Shown here: positions 19,842 to 31,668 of the stretch, one piece after another
Layout: every line of letters starts with the position of its first letter
Position numbering within the stretch: position 1 is the first letter of the stretch
NCBI GenBank assembly: GCA_949358305.1
Contig: CASHSZ010000026.1
Coordinates: forward strand, 1-42,643
Length of the DNA stretch: 42,643 bases
Origin: Strigamia acuminata
Lineage: Eukaryota; Arthropoda; Chilopoda; Geophilomorpha; Linotaeniidae
Reading direction: 5' to 3'
Position numbers and translations under genes: made by a program
Notes under the pieces: generated by a model
Database searches by the model: none
What the model was told of the DNA's origin: nothing
The model's input: the letters and a program-made list of their open reading frames with translations, nothing else

Positions 19842-22023
19842 ATTGCTATAAACACGACAGCTGGAACATGCCAATCACTTACTCCCAGACAGATGCTACG
19901 CCATCGTCAATTTTATGTTTTGTGGGCCACAATGTTTTTTTACATACAAATTGCTTTCATAAATGATATGTACAAGGTATTACCAATAGCCCGTCTCTAT
20001 TACTTGGATTATTTATACCGGTATGTCGCTAAATGTTCAAGAAGGATATTTGTTGTTGTTGTTGTTTACTATTCAGTTGTCTGAATAGTAAAGGTTTTTT
20101 GTCTATTTTCAGCAACTCGAGAAGCTTTTCCTTTTTTCCCAAGAACATTGGGCCTTTAATCGATTGAATTTCCTCTAGATTACTTCGAATCGAGCCCCAG
20201 AAATTTAAAAAGTCCGGGTGGGATAACCTTACACTCCAATTCCGAGTCCAACTCTTCTCCACACGGTAACGAGGAATATTTTCCCGGCCGAAAGAACCAA
20301 GTAGCCAGCTCTTGACTGCATTTCCAGATCCTTCCTTTCGAGAAAGCATGGTCTTTGATGATTCGGGAAGGTTTGAGTTGACTGTGCAGAAACAACTTGA
20401 CTTTTCATCTGAAATTTGACTCAACTTCTTGCGATGGACGACTTCCGATGCTTGAGTTGCGATTAGGACCGGATTTTTTGATTTGTTCCGGATAATTTGG
20501 CCTTGTTCTACTGAGAGACACGATACAGCTGCGCTAGTATCCGAATATTCATCCAAATCGTGGTTTGTGTTTCCAATCGATCCATTGGCAATCCAACCAA
20601 ATATCGTGCGAGACAAACCAAATGTTTTGCTAATCCGTTTTCTTCCACAGAGAGCAACTTTCCAAAAGTTGTCACCTCCTATTAGGAAGTCAATTTCATC
20701 CGTGACTGACGGATGCGGTTCAGCTAATTCCAATCCAAACGCCAATATTTTCTTGATAGTTTCGGCATTTGTCAGTCCACTGACTGTGGGCAACGCTTTA
20801 GCTTTTAATGCATCGAATGTAAGCTTTTGATTTCCGTGACGTGACTGTAGCTCCACTGGAATTACGTCGTAATTAGCGGGAACTGCATGTTCATCATCCA
20901 ATCGCTTCATCATGTATGCTACGGATCCCTTCTTTGTCATCCGAAGGCATTCGACCAATTTGGTAGATACGTACGACCGGTGACTCCCGGGGTCAAGAAG
21001 ACCTCGGACGATAACTGGCTCCTTGTTTTTTCGGATTAATTGAGCTGAAAATACCATCAACTGAATACTCGATGCAACTGCTAAAGATACATTTGCAGAG
21101 ACACTGGATTGGGTGGGAATTTCTTCTTTCTTTTCAGCAGGTACTGGTGAATTCGGTTCAGTCGGGGATTTGTAGTCGCTAACGTGTACGTCGCTTAAAC
21201 GTACCATTTTCCCCAGAAATCGCTATACCGACAGTCGCTAAAGCGATCTTTTCCCAATCATTTCTATTTCTACTAATAGATTGTTTTTATTGAACACCAA
21301 TTTTGCACTTTTCAGGTTCATGGCGAAACGTTTATTGATGATGACAAATTTTTGGCTTTAATAGGATCTGTTCACTCATTATTTAATGCCTTCGGTCGAA
21401 TATTATGGGGTTATTTGATGGATAAGTTCAATTATAAAGTGAAAAGTTGTTGTAGTGTTACCACAAGAATTGTTTGATAACACCCAATCATTTTTATTTG
21501 TAGGTGTGCATGTTATGTGTTACAGCAGGATCTGCACTTTTTGGAGCAAGTGTACCTTTGACACTATACGATGGAAAATTTATGTTTGGGTTTTGGGTCT
21601 GGGGAATTGCCCTGTGTCTTTCTGGAACTAATACGCTCTCGCCAGCGATTACTGCAGAAGTATTTGGACTCAAATATGCTGGAATTAATTTTGGATTAAT
21701 GTTTTCAAGTAAGGTACGAATCGAAAAAAAATAACTAACTGTAAACGCTACTCACGGATGTTTCACGATGTAATCTCACTGAGGTAATGTCATGTATTGC
21801 AGCTTATTGGAACCTTTTTAAATGCTTTTATTGTACAAAATTTGACCTCTGTGATTGGTTTGAATGGATTGTTTGGCTTGTTTGCAGGTTGTTCAGCCAT
21901 TAGTAAGTACAGCTTGTTCAAAGTTATAAATGTTTATATTAATTAATACAATTTTATGGTATAGGCTTTTTAATTACCTTGGTATTATTTAAAACGTCAA
22001 CAACGTTTATCAAACCTGAATAA
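19842..22023 (+). pseudogene. MFS 3' cassette, copy 4 with retroelement in the F-G intron
   Basis: Exons F 19842-19976, G 21316-21438, H 21504-21713, I 21803-21902 and J 21965-22023 are intact, with Asp in LTLYDGKF as in copy 1. The F-G intron is about 1.1 kb longer because it retains the long BEL/Pao piece. Donor and acceptor of that intron are unchanged. Confidence 0.8.
20034..21233 (-). mobile_element. BEL/Pao-type retroelement fragment with protease/DUF1758 coding sequence
   Basis: The minus strand has one open frame of 392 codons (21207 to 20029). It contains GLLDPGSHRSYVS, the aspartic-protease-like motif of the DUF1758 / A17 region, then DFLIGGDNFWKV and SRTIFGWIANG, all characteristic of BEL/Pao polyproteins just upstream of reverse transcriptase. 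No reverse transcriptase, integrase or LTRs are present. The 1200-bp piece begins TG and ends CA on the plus strand. It is bounded by the direct repeat GTCGCTAAA (20025-20033 and 21234-21242), which looks like a target duplication, although 9 bp is long for an LTR element. The frame's stop comes from the junction with host DNA. Confidence 0.7.
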
Positions 22024-22145
22024 AAGAAATACGTTTTTATAATTGCTTGTATGGTAATTTCAGCGTATCACATCAGTAAAAAGTAAAAATCTAAAATGTT
22101 CACAGTAGATAAATATTGCACTTCACAATAGAAATGTTTGAAACT

Positions 22146-23375
22146 TTTTATCCATTTTTATCGATTTTTACCGATTTTTATCGATTTTTACCCATTTTTA
22201 TCGATTTTTACCCATTTTTATCGATTTTTACCGATTTTTATCGATTTTTACCGATTTTTATCGATTTTTACCGATTTTTATCGATTTTTACCAATTTTTA
22301 TCAATTTTTACCGATTTTTATCGATTTTTACCGATTCTAATCGATTTTTACCGATTTTTATCGATTTTACCGATTTTCACCGATTTTTACCGAATCTAAT
22401 CGATTTTTACTGATTTTTACCGATTTTTATCGATTTTTACCGATTCTAATTGATTTTTACCGATTTTTATCGATTTTACCGATTTTCACCGATTTTTACC
22501 GAAACTAATCGATTTTTACTGATTTTTACCGATTTTTATCGATTTTTACCGATTCTAATCGATTTTTACCGATTTTTATCGATTTTTACCGATTTTTACC
22601 CATTTTTATCGATTTTTACCGATTTTTATCGATTTTTACCCATTTTTATCGATTTTTACCGATTTTTATTGATTTTACCGATTTTTATCGATTTTTACCG
22701 ATTTTTATCAATTTTTACCGATTTTTATCCATTTTTATCGATTTTTACCGATTTTTATCGATTTTTACCGATTTTTATCGATTTTTACCGATTTTTATCC
22801 ATTTTTATCGATTTTTACCGATTTTTATCAATTTTTATCGATTTTTATCGATTTTTATTGATTTTTACCAATTCTAATCGATTTTTATCGATTTTTACCG
22901 ATTTTTATCGATTTTTACCGATTTTTACCCATTTTTATCGATTTTTACCGATTTTTATCGATTTTTACCCATTTTTATCGATTTTTACCGATTTTTATTG
23001 ATTTTACCAATTTTTATCGATTTTTACCGATTTTTATCAATTTTTACCGATTTTTATCCATTTTTATCGATTTTTACCGATTTTTATCGATTTTTACCGA
23101 TTTTTATCGATTTTTACCGATTTTTATCGATTTTTACCGATTTTTATCGATTTTTACCGATTTTTATCGATTTTTACCGATTTTTATCGATTTTTACCGA
23201 TTTTTATCGATTTTTACCAATTTTTATCGATTTTTACCGATTTTTATCGATTTTTACCAATTTTTATTGATTTTTACTGATTTTTAGCGATTTTTAGCGA
23301 TTTTTATCGTTTTTCTCCATTTTTATCAATTTTTACTGAATTTTATCGTTTTTTCTCCATTTTTATCGATTTTTT
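22146..23375 (+). repeat. 10-bp-period satellite, fifth block
   Basis: About 1.2 kb of the same unit. It carries a segment with TTTTACCGATTTTCACCGA and TTTTTACCGAATCTAATCGA (22360-22545) that also occurs near 12125-12160 in the first block, so sequence has been exchanged between blocks. Confidence 0.9.
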
Positions 23376-23846
23376 ATATCTGTAATGTTTTTTAAAGATT
23401 TATTTTTGAATAAAATAATCAATTTTCGATTGTGATTGGCCATGGGGACAATTATTATTGATCACTTGTGTCTGCGTTTCAAGCTATATGAAGGATAGTT
23501 GGAAAATGTGAGACTGACAGTAACACAAATGAAATTTTCGTTTTTTTTAATGAAAACATTTGAAATTTTTATTTTTTTTTAGAAAACAAGAAAATTTTTA
23601 CGTAATAATTATTACATTTATGACTATTTGTTTATTTTTAGGACTTTGGGGTATACCCCATGGGGTATCCCAATTGGGGTGTACCCCGTGTTTTGTAGTG
23701 ACCCCCTGCTGAGGCCACATTCACCTGACTTTACGGTAATGGTGTTTCCATCACAAAAGCACTTTATGCATAAATTGGCAGTTTTCATGTAAACCTATAA
23801 TGCTATTTTATAATCTGATTAACTTTCATTTTATCTTTTGTTATAG

Positions 23847-24924
23847 ATTGCTATAAACACGACAGCTGGAACATGCCAATCACTTACTCCCAGACAGATG
23901 CTACGCCATCGTCAATTTTATGTTTTGTGGGCCACAATGTTTTTTTACATACAAATTGCTTTCATAAATGATATGTACAAGGTATTACCAATAGCCCGTC
24001 TCTATTACTTGGATTATTTATACCGGTATGTCGCTAAAACGTACTGGTGAATTCGGTTCAGTCGGGGATTTGTAGTCGCTAACGTGTACGTCGCTTAAAC
24101 GTACTATTTTCCCCAGAAATCGCTATACCGACAGTCGCTAAAGCGATCTTTTCCCAATCATTTCTATTTCTACTAATAGATTGTTTTTATTGAACACCAA
24201 ATTTTGCACTTTTCAGGTTCATGGCGAAACGTTTATTGATGATGACAAATTTTTGGCTTTAATAGGATCTGTTCACTCATTATTTAATGCCTTCGGTCGA
24301 ATATTATGGGGTTATTTGATGGATAAGTTCAATTATAAAGTGAAAAGTTGTTGTAGTGTTACCACAAGAATTGTTTGATAACACCCAATCATTTTTATTT
24401 GTAGGTGTGCATGTTATGTGTTACAGCAGGATCTGCACTTTTTGGAGCAAGTGTACCTTTGACACTATACGGTGGAAAATTTATGTTTGGGTTTTGGGTC
24501 TGGGGAATTGCCCTGTGTCTTTCTGGAACTAATACGCTCTCGCCAGCGATTACTGCAGAAGTATTTGGACTCAAATATGCTGGAATTAATTTTGGATTAA
24601 TGTTTTCAAGTAAGGTACGAATCGAAAAAAAATAACTAACTGTAAACGCTACTCACGGATGTTTCACGATGTAATCTCACTGAGGTAATGTCATGTATTG
24701 CAGCTTATTGGAACCTTTTTAAATGCTTTTATTGTACAAAATTTGACCTCTGTGATTGGTTTGAATGGATTGTTTGGCTTGTTTGCAGGTTGTTCAGCCA
24801 TTAGTAAGTACAGCTTGTTCAAAGTTATAAATGTTTATATTAATTAATACAATTTTATGGTATAGGCTTTTTAATTACCTTGGTATTATTTAAAACGTCA
24901 ACAACGTTTATCAAACCTGAATAA
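23847..24924 (+). pseudogene. MFS 3' cassette, copy 5 (exons F-J)
   Basis: Exons F 23847-23981, G 24217-24339, H 24405-24614, I 24704-24803 and J 24866-24924. It has Gly in LTLYGGKF like copy 2, and the deleted form of the retroelement remnant. One extra A near 24200, in the intron, shifts later coordinates by one but not the coding frame. Confidence 0.8.
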
Positions 24925-25046
24925 AAGAAATACGTTTTTATAATTGCTTGTATGGTAATTTCAGCGTATCACATCAGTAAAAAGTAAAAATCTAAAATGT
25001 TCACAGTAGATAAATATTGCACTTCACAATAGAAATGTTTGAAACT

Positions 25047-25937
25047 TTTTATCCATTTTTATCGATTTTTACCGATTTTTATCGATTTTTACCCATTTTT
25101 ATCGATTTTTACCCATTTTTATCGATTTTTACCGATTTTTATCGATTTTTACCGATTTTTATCGATTTTTACCGATTTTTATCGATTTTTACCGATTTTT
25201 ATCGATTTTTACCGATTCTAATCGATTTTTATCGATTTTTATCGATTTTACCGATTTTCACCGATTTTTACCGATTTTTATCAATTTTTATCGATTTTTA
25301 TCGATTTTTATTGATTTTTACCAATTCTAATCGATTTTTATCGATTTTTACCGATTTTTATCGATTTTTACCGATTTTTACCCATTTTTATCGATTTTTA
25401 CCGATTTTTATCAATTTTTATCGATTTTTATCGATTTTTATTGATTTTTACCAATTCTAATCGATTTTTATCGATTTTTACCGATTTTTATCGATTTTTA
25501 CCAATTTTTACCCATTTTTATCGATTTTTACCGATTTTTACCCATTTTTATCGATTTTTACCGATTTTTATCGATTTTTACCGATTTTTATCGATTTTTA
25601 CCGATTTTTATCGATTTTTACCGATTTTTATCGATTTTTACCGATTTTTATCGATTTTTACCGATTTTTATCGATTTTTACCGATTTTTATCGATTTTTA
25701 CCGATTTTTATCGATTTTTACCAATTTTTATCGATTTTTACCGATTTTTATCGATTTTTACCAATTTTTATCAATTTTTATCGATTTTTATCGATTTTTA
25801 TTGATTTTTATCGATTTTTACCGATTTTTATTGATTTTTACTGATTTTTAGCGATTTTTAGCGATTTTTATCGTTTTTCTCCATTTTTATCAATTTTTAC
25901 TGAATTTTATCGTTTTTTCTCCATTTTTATCGATTTT
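25047..25937 (+). repeat. 10-bp-period satellite, sixth block
   Basis: Same unit and flanks. The element's right arm follows only to about 26126 (AATGAAAACATTTG), then unrelated sequence begins, so the amplified array ends inside this arm and not at exon F. Confidence 0.9.
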
Positions 25938-26282
25938 TTATATCTGTAATGTTTTTTAAAGATTTATTTTTGAATAAAATAATCAATTTTCGATTGTGAT
26001 TGGCCATGGGGACAATTATTATTGATCACTTGTGTCTGCGTTTCAAGCTATATGAAGGATAGTTGGAAAATGTGAGACTGACAGTAACACAAATGAAATT
26101 TTCGTTTTTTTTAATGAAAACATTTGTGGGAGTCCATTTGTATACTTTTTAATGTTAACTGTCATATAAACCCCATAACTTTTTTAGGGATTAGGCCAAA
26201 AGTAGCATTTGGCCTAGCGGATAAGGCCATGTTTGTTGGATATCCTAATTATTTTTTTTGGATAATTAATTGCGGATGTCTG

Positions 26283-26370
26283 ACTACGGTAGGCGGATGT
26301 CACAGCGGATGCCTGGCTACAGTAGGCGGATGTCACAGCGGATGCCTGGCTACAGTAGGCGGACCTGACA
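26283..26370 (+). repeat. 33-bp tandem repeat
   Basis: About two and a half units of a sequence containing GTAGGCGGATGTCACAGCGG followed by ATGCCTGGCTACA. It directly precedes the 50-bp array and shares CGGATGY and CTACGGT words with it, so it may be a related edge unit. Confidence 0.75.
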
Positions 26371-26379
26371 GATTGAGTT

Positions 26380-29300
26380 TCAGAAGCGGTTCACATGTCT
26401 ACGGTCGTTCCAAAATGACGGGTTGGGTTGCAGATACGGCTGGCATGTCTACGGTCGTTCCAAAATGACGGGTTGGGTTGCAGGAACGGCTGGCATGCCT
26501 ACGGTCGTTCCAAAATGACGGTATGAGTTGCAGGAACGGCTGGCATGCCTACGGTCGTTCCAAAATGACGGTATGAGTTGCAGATACGGCTGGCATGCCT
26601 ACGGTCGTTCCAAAATGACGGTATGAGTTGCAGATACGGCTGGCATGCCTACGGTCGTTCCAAAATGACGGTATGAGTTGCAGATACGGCTGGCATGCCT
26701 ACGGTCGTTCCAAAATGACGGTATGAGTTGCAGATACGGCTGGCATGCCTACGGTCGTTCCAAAATGACGGTATGAGTTGCAGATACGGCTGGCATGCCT
26801 ACGGTCGATCCAAAATGCCGATATGAGTTGCAGATACGGCTGGCATGCCTACGGTCGATCCAAAATGCCATGTTGAGTTGCAGAAACGGCTGGCATGCCT
26901 ACGGTCGATCCAAAATGCCATGTTGAGTTGCAGAAACGGCTGGCATGTCTACGGTCGATCCAAAATGCCATGTTGAGTTGCAGAAACGGCTGGCATGTCT
27001 ACGGTCGTTCCAAAATGCCATGTTGAGTTGCAGCAACGGCTGGCATGCCTACGGTCGATCCAAAATGCCATGTTGAGTTGCAGAAACGGCTGGCATGCCT
27101 ACGGTCGATCCAAAATGCCATGTTGAGTTGCAGAAACGGCTGGCATGTCTACGGTCGATCCAAAATGCCATGTTGAGTTGCAGAAACGGCTGGCATGTCT
27201 ACGGTCGTTCCAAAATGCCATGTTGAGTTGCAGCAACGGCTGGCATGTCTACGGTCGTTCCAAAATGCCATGTTGAGTTGCAGCAACGGCTGGCATGTCT
27301 ACGGTCGTTCCAAAATGCCATGTTGAGTTGCAGCAACGGCTGGCATGTCTACGGTCGTTCCAAAATGCCATGTTGGGTTGCAGCAACGGCTGGCATGTCT
27401 ACGGTCGTTCCAAAATGCCATGTTGAGTTGCAGCAACGGCTGGTATGTCTACGGTCGTTTCAAGATGACGGGTTGGGTTGCAGATACGGCTGGCATGTCT
27501 ACGGTCGTTCCAAAATGCCATGTTGAGTTGCAGAAACGGCTGGCATGTCTACGGTCGTTCCAAAATGCCATGTTGAGTTGCAGAAACGGCTGGCATGTCT
27601 ACGGTCGTTCCAAAATACCATGTTGAGTTGCAGATACGGCTGGCATGTCTACGGTCGTTTCAAGATGACGGGTTGGGTTGCAGATACGGCTGGTATGTCT
27701 ACGGTCGTTCCAAAATACCATGTTGAGTTGCAGATACGGCTGGCATGTCTACGGTCGTTTCAAGATGACGGGTTGGGTTGCAGATACGGCTGGTATGTCT
27801 ACGGTCGTTTCAAGATGACGGGTTGGGTTGCAGATACGGCTGGCATGTCTACGGTCGTTCCAAAATGCCATGTTGGGTTGCAGCAACGGCTGGCATGTCT
27901 ACGGTCGTTCCAAAATGCCATGTTGAGTTGCAGCAACGGCTGGTATGTCTACGGTCGTTTCAAGATGACGGGTTGGGTTGCAGATACGGCTGGCATGTCT
28001 ATGGTCTTTCCAAAATGCCATGTTGAGTTGCAGATACGGCTGGCATGTCTACGGTCTTTCCAAAATGCCATGTTGAGTTGCAGAAACGGCTGGCATGTCT
28101 ACGGTCGTTTCAAGATGACGGGTTGGGTTGCAGATACGGCTGGCATGTCTACGGTCGTTCCAAAATGCCATGTTGGGTTGCAGCAACGGCTGGCATGTCT
28201 ACGGTCGTTCCAAAATGCCATGTTGGGTTGCAGCAACGGCTGGCATGTCTACGGTCGTTCCAAAATGCCATGTTGAGTTGCAGCAACGGCTGGTATGTCT
28301 ACGGTCGTTTCAAGATGACGGGTTGGGTTGCAGATACGGCTGGTATGTCTACGGTCGTTCCAAAATACCATGTTGAGTTGCAGATACGGCTGGCATGTCT
28401 ACGGTCGTTTCAAGATGACGGGTTGGGTTGCAGATACGGCTGGTATGTCTACGGTCGTTTCAAGATGACGGGTTGGGTTGCAGATACGGCTGGCATGTCT
28501 ACGGTCGTTCCAAAATGCCATGTTGGGTTGCAGCAACGGCTGGCATGTCTACGGTCGTTCCAAAATGCCATGTTGAGTTGCAGCAACGGCTGGTATGTCT
28601 ACGGTCGTTTCAAGATGACGGGTTGGGTTGCAGATACGGCTGGCATGTCTACGGTCTTTCCAAAATGCCATGTTGAGTTGCAGATACGGCTGGCATGTCT
28701 ACGGTCTTTCCAAAATGCCATGTTGAGTTGCAGAAACGGCTGGCATGTCTACGGTCGTTTCAAGATGACGGGTTGGGTTGCAGATACGGCTGGCATGTCT
28801 ACGGTCGTTCCAAAATGCCATGTTGGGTTGCAGCAACGGCTGGCATGTCTACGGTCGTTCCAAAATGCCATGTTGAGTTGCAGCAACGGCTGGTATGTCT
28901 ACGGTCGTTTCAAGATGACGGGTTGGGTTGCAGATACGGCTGGCATGTCTACGGTCGATCCAAAATGCCATGTTGAGTTGCAGATACGGCTGGCATGTCT
29001 ACGGTCTTTCCAAAATGCCATGTTGAGTTGCAGAAACGGCTGGCATGTCTACGGTCGTTCCAAAATGCCATGTTGAGTTGCAGAAACGGCTGGCATGTCT
29101 ACGGTCGTTCCAAAATGCCATGTTGAGTTGCAGAAACGGCTGGCATGTCTACGGTCGATCCAAAATGCCATGTTGAGTTGCAGCAACGGCTGGCATGTCT
29201 ACGGTCGTTCCAAAATGCCATGTTGAGTTGCAGCAACGGCTGGCATGTCTACGGTTGTTCCAAAATGCCATGTTGAGTTGCAGCAACGGCTGGCATGTCT

Positions 29301-29430
29301 ACGGTTGTTCCAAAATGCCATGTTGGGTTGCAGCAACGGCTGGCATGTCTACGGTTCTACCAACATGACGGGTTGAGTTGCAGAAACGGCTGACATGTCT
29401 ACGGTTCTACCAACATGACGGGTTGAGTTG
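26380..29430 (+). repeat. 50-bp minisatellite, about 60 units
   Basis: The unit is exactly 50 bp: GGCTGGCATGTCTACGGTCG, then TTCCAAAATGCCATGTTGAG, then TTGCAGAAAC. Common variants are CAAGATGACGGGTTGGG, CAGCAAC/CAGATAC and GGTCGATC. Order along the array is graded: GACGGTATGAG units at the left, GCCATGTTGAG in the middle, mixed types from 27440 on. A higher-order repeat of 13 units (650 bp) is visible: the CAAAATACCA unit at 27711 recurs at 28361 with the same neighbours. Two open frames of 243 and 343 codons run through it but look accidental. Confidence 0.95.
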
Positions 29431-30540
29431 CAGTCTACGGTCATTCCAAGACCACGGCTTGGGTTAAGCGGTTGTCACGTCTACGGTCATTCCAAGATCA
29501 CTGCTTGGGTTAAGCGGTTGTCACGTCTACGGTCATTCCAAGATCACTGCTTGGGTTAAGCGGTTGTCACGTCTACGGTCATTCCAAGATCACTGCTTGG
29601 GTTAAGCGGTTGTCACGTCTACGGTCATTCCAAGATCACGGTTTGAGGGGTGAAGCGGTTGTCACGTCTACGGTCATTCCAAGATCACGGTTTGAGGGGT
29701 GAAGCGGTTGTCACGTCTACGGTCATTCCAAGATCACGGTTTGAGGGGTGAAGCGGTTGTCACGTCTACGGTCATTCCAAGATCACGGCTTGAAGCGGTG
29801 AAGCGGTTGTCACGTCTACGGTCATTCCAAGATCACGGCTTGAAGCGGTGAAGCGGTTGTCACGTCTACGGTCATTCCAAGATCACGGCTTGAGGGGTGA
29901 AGCAGTTGTCAAGTCTACGGTCATTCTAAGATCACGGCTTGGGTTAAGCGGTTGTCAAGTCTACGGTCATTCTAAGATCACGGCTTGGGTTAAGCGGTTG
30001 TCACGTCTACGGTCATTCCAAGATCACTGCTTGGGTTAAGCGGTTGTCACGTCTACGGTCATTCCAAGATCACTGCTTGGGTTAAGCGGTTGTCACGTCT
30101 ACGGTCATTCCAAGATCACGGTTTGAGGGGTGAAGCGGTTGTCACGTCTACGGTCATTCCAAGATCACGGTTTGAGGGGTGAAGCGGTTGTCACGTCTAC
30201 GGTCATTCCAAGATCACGGTTTGAGGGGTGAAGCGGTTGTCACGTCTACGGTCATTCCAAGATCACGGCTTGAAGCGGTGAAGCGGTTGTCACGTCTACG
30301 GTCATTCCAAGATCACGGCTTGAAGCGGTGAAGCGGTTGTCACGTCTACGGTCATTCCAAGATCACGGCTTGAGGGGTGAAGCAGTTGTCAAGTCTACGG
30401 TCATTCTAAGATCACGGCTTGGGTTAAGCGGTTGTCAAGTCTACGGTCATTCTAAGATCACGGCTTGGGTTAAGCGGTTGTCAAGTCTACGGTCATTCTA
30501 AGATCACGGCTTGGGTTAAGCGGTTGCCATGTCTACGGTC
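29431..30540 (+). repeat. 46-50-bp minisatellite related to the preceding array
   Basis: Units begin CTACGGTCATTCCAAGATCA and end AAGCGGTTGTCACGT. The middle varies: CTGCTTGGGTT (46 bp), CGGTTTGAGGGGTG (49 bp) or CGGCTTGAAGCGGTG (50 bp). CTACGGTC, TTCCAAGAT and GGTTGGGTT-like words tie it to the 50-bp family. A ten-unit higher-order repeat of 480 bp is exact over most of its length (29521-30000 and 30001-30480), so its last duplication was recent. Confidence 0.95.
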
Positions 30541-30544
30541 AATG

Positions 30545-30915
30545 ACAACCTAAGAAAAATCACTTACTCATCCAACTCGGGTCATTTTTACCCATGTAGA
30601 AAAGATTTACAAAATATGGGTGAAAATGATTTTATTCTCCAAGTATTTCATGTTTATGAAGAAATTTAAGCAATTCGGTATTTGTCGAGAGCAACAAAAA
30701 CAATTGACATTGTATTCAAAAGTAATAAATAAACAAAGTATATTTGTGAAAATAATTTTTGGGGATTTCTAAATCTATTTATTATCAATTTTATTATTTG
30801 TTATGATGTAAAATAAAAATACATAAAATTTCAGAATGAAAAACTTGATCGTTTTTGAGAAAAATAAACACTTTGGAGGTCTTAATTGATCATAGGTTGG
30901 GGTGGGGAAGGCTAA
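30545..30915. mobile_element. Decayed copy of the piggyBac-type MITE at 41287
   Basis: CTTACTCATCCAACTCGGGT, then GAAAATGATTTTATTCTC and AAGCAATTCGGTATTTGTC, matches 41310-41440. The right part GAGGTCTTAATTGATCATAGG and TTGGGGTGGGGAAGGCTAA matches the end at 41660-41698. The 5' terminus is lost at the minisatellite boundary and the terminal TTAA has changed to CTAA, so it is an old copy. Confidence 0.7.
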
Positions 30916-31028
30916 TGCATGTTTTAGTAAAAGTATTAAACACAACACACATGTCAGCTGAATAATAAAGCAGTATAAGGATCTAGATAATACAGAAAAA
31001 ATTTGATTTTTATAGTATGTAAAGATTA

Positions 31029-31568
31029 TTACCTTTGCTGAAACCACCAGGTGTGGGAGGGTGGCACTCCTTCAGGAATATCAATCTCAACATTATACTC
31101 GGGGTTATTCATCGACTTCTGAATAACGCGGTTGCACCTTTCGATGGCTACACCGATGCCGGATTCTTTGAGTGTTCTTCTGACGGTCTTCTGATCTTCT
31201 GATGGAAAAGCACCAAATATGTCGAGCATAAACTGTAGAGCTGATCGCTGCTTACAAGCCGAATTCAATGAATTATAGCCCCAGCCATCAGTCGCGTGGG
31301 ATACGCACGAATCTATGTCTAAACTAGCCTTAGGAATAGAATGTCCAATGGTTATTTTGTCTTCTTCACCGAAATCCACCCGATGCTTACCAATCTCGAA
31401 AACCTTATCGAGAATTTGTTGTGTAGTCTCAATTTTTTTATCCATACATGTCTTCATGTCGTGGAATGTACATGCATGTGAAAAGGCACTTGTAGAACTA
31501 ACGGCTGAATTTAACAACTGCTTTATACTTGTAATCAACTCGTTGGCTAGTGTTTTCTGGGCGGACAT
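31029..31568 (-). CDS. Unrecognised soluble protein of about 179 aa (last exon or exon of a longer gene)
   Basis: The frame runs from ATG (31568, MSAQKTLANELI) with no membrane segment. It looks helical and has several Cys and a C-terminus IPEGVPPSHTWWFQQR then TAA. The end is ambiguous: CAGCAAAG is followed by GTAATA, a plausible splice donor that overlaps the stop, so translation could continue in another exon that I could not find within the next 500 bp. Composition is less AT-biased than the flanks and there are no internal stops in 540 bp, which favours a real gene. I do not recognise the family. Confidence 0.55.
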   Translation of the reverse strand: MSAQKTLANELITSIKQLLNSAVSSTSAFSHACTFHDMKTCMDKKIETTQQILDKVFEIGKHRVDFGEEDKITIGHSIPKASLDIDSCVSHATDGWGYNSLNSACKQRSALQFMLDIFGAFPSEDQKTVRRTLKESGIGVAIERCNRVIQKSMNNPEYNVEIDIPEGVPPSHTWWFQQR

Positions 31569-31668
31569 CACTCAATTGACATCAATAGACTGGCTTAGAT
31601 TTTTCAATATGTTGATTAATTTTGTTCTGTTTTTGCTCTTATATACTTTTTTTAAAAGAAGAATCTAA

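Noticed and set aside
20483-20830. Plus-strand frame of 115 codons
   Set aside because: It lies opposite the BEL/Pao frame, which has clear family motifs, so it is a shadow.
26380-30540. CRISPR-like array of regular repeats
   Set aside because: Units are contiguous, with no unique spacers, the region is in a eukaryotic genome and no cas genes are present. These are minisatellites.
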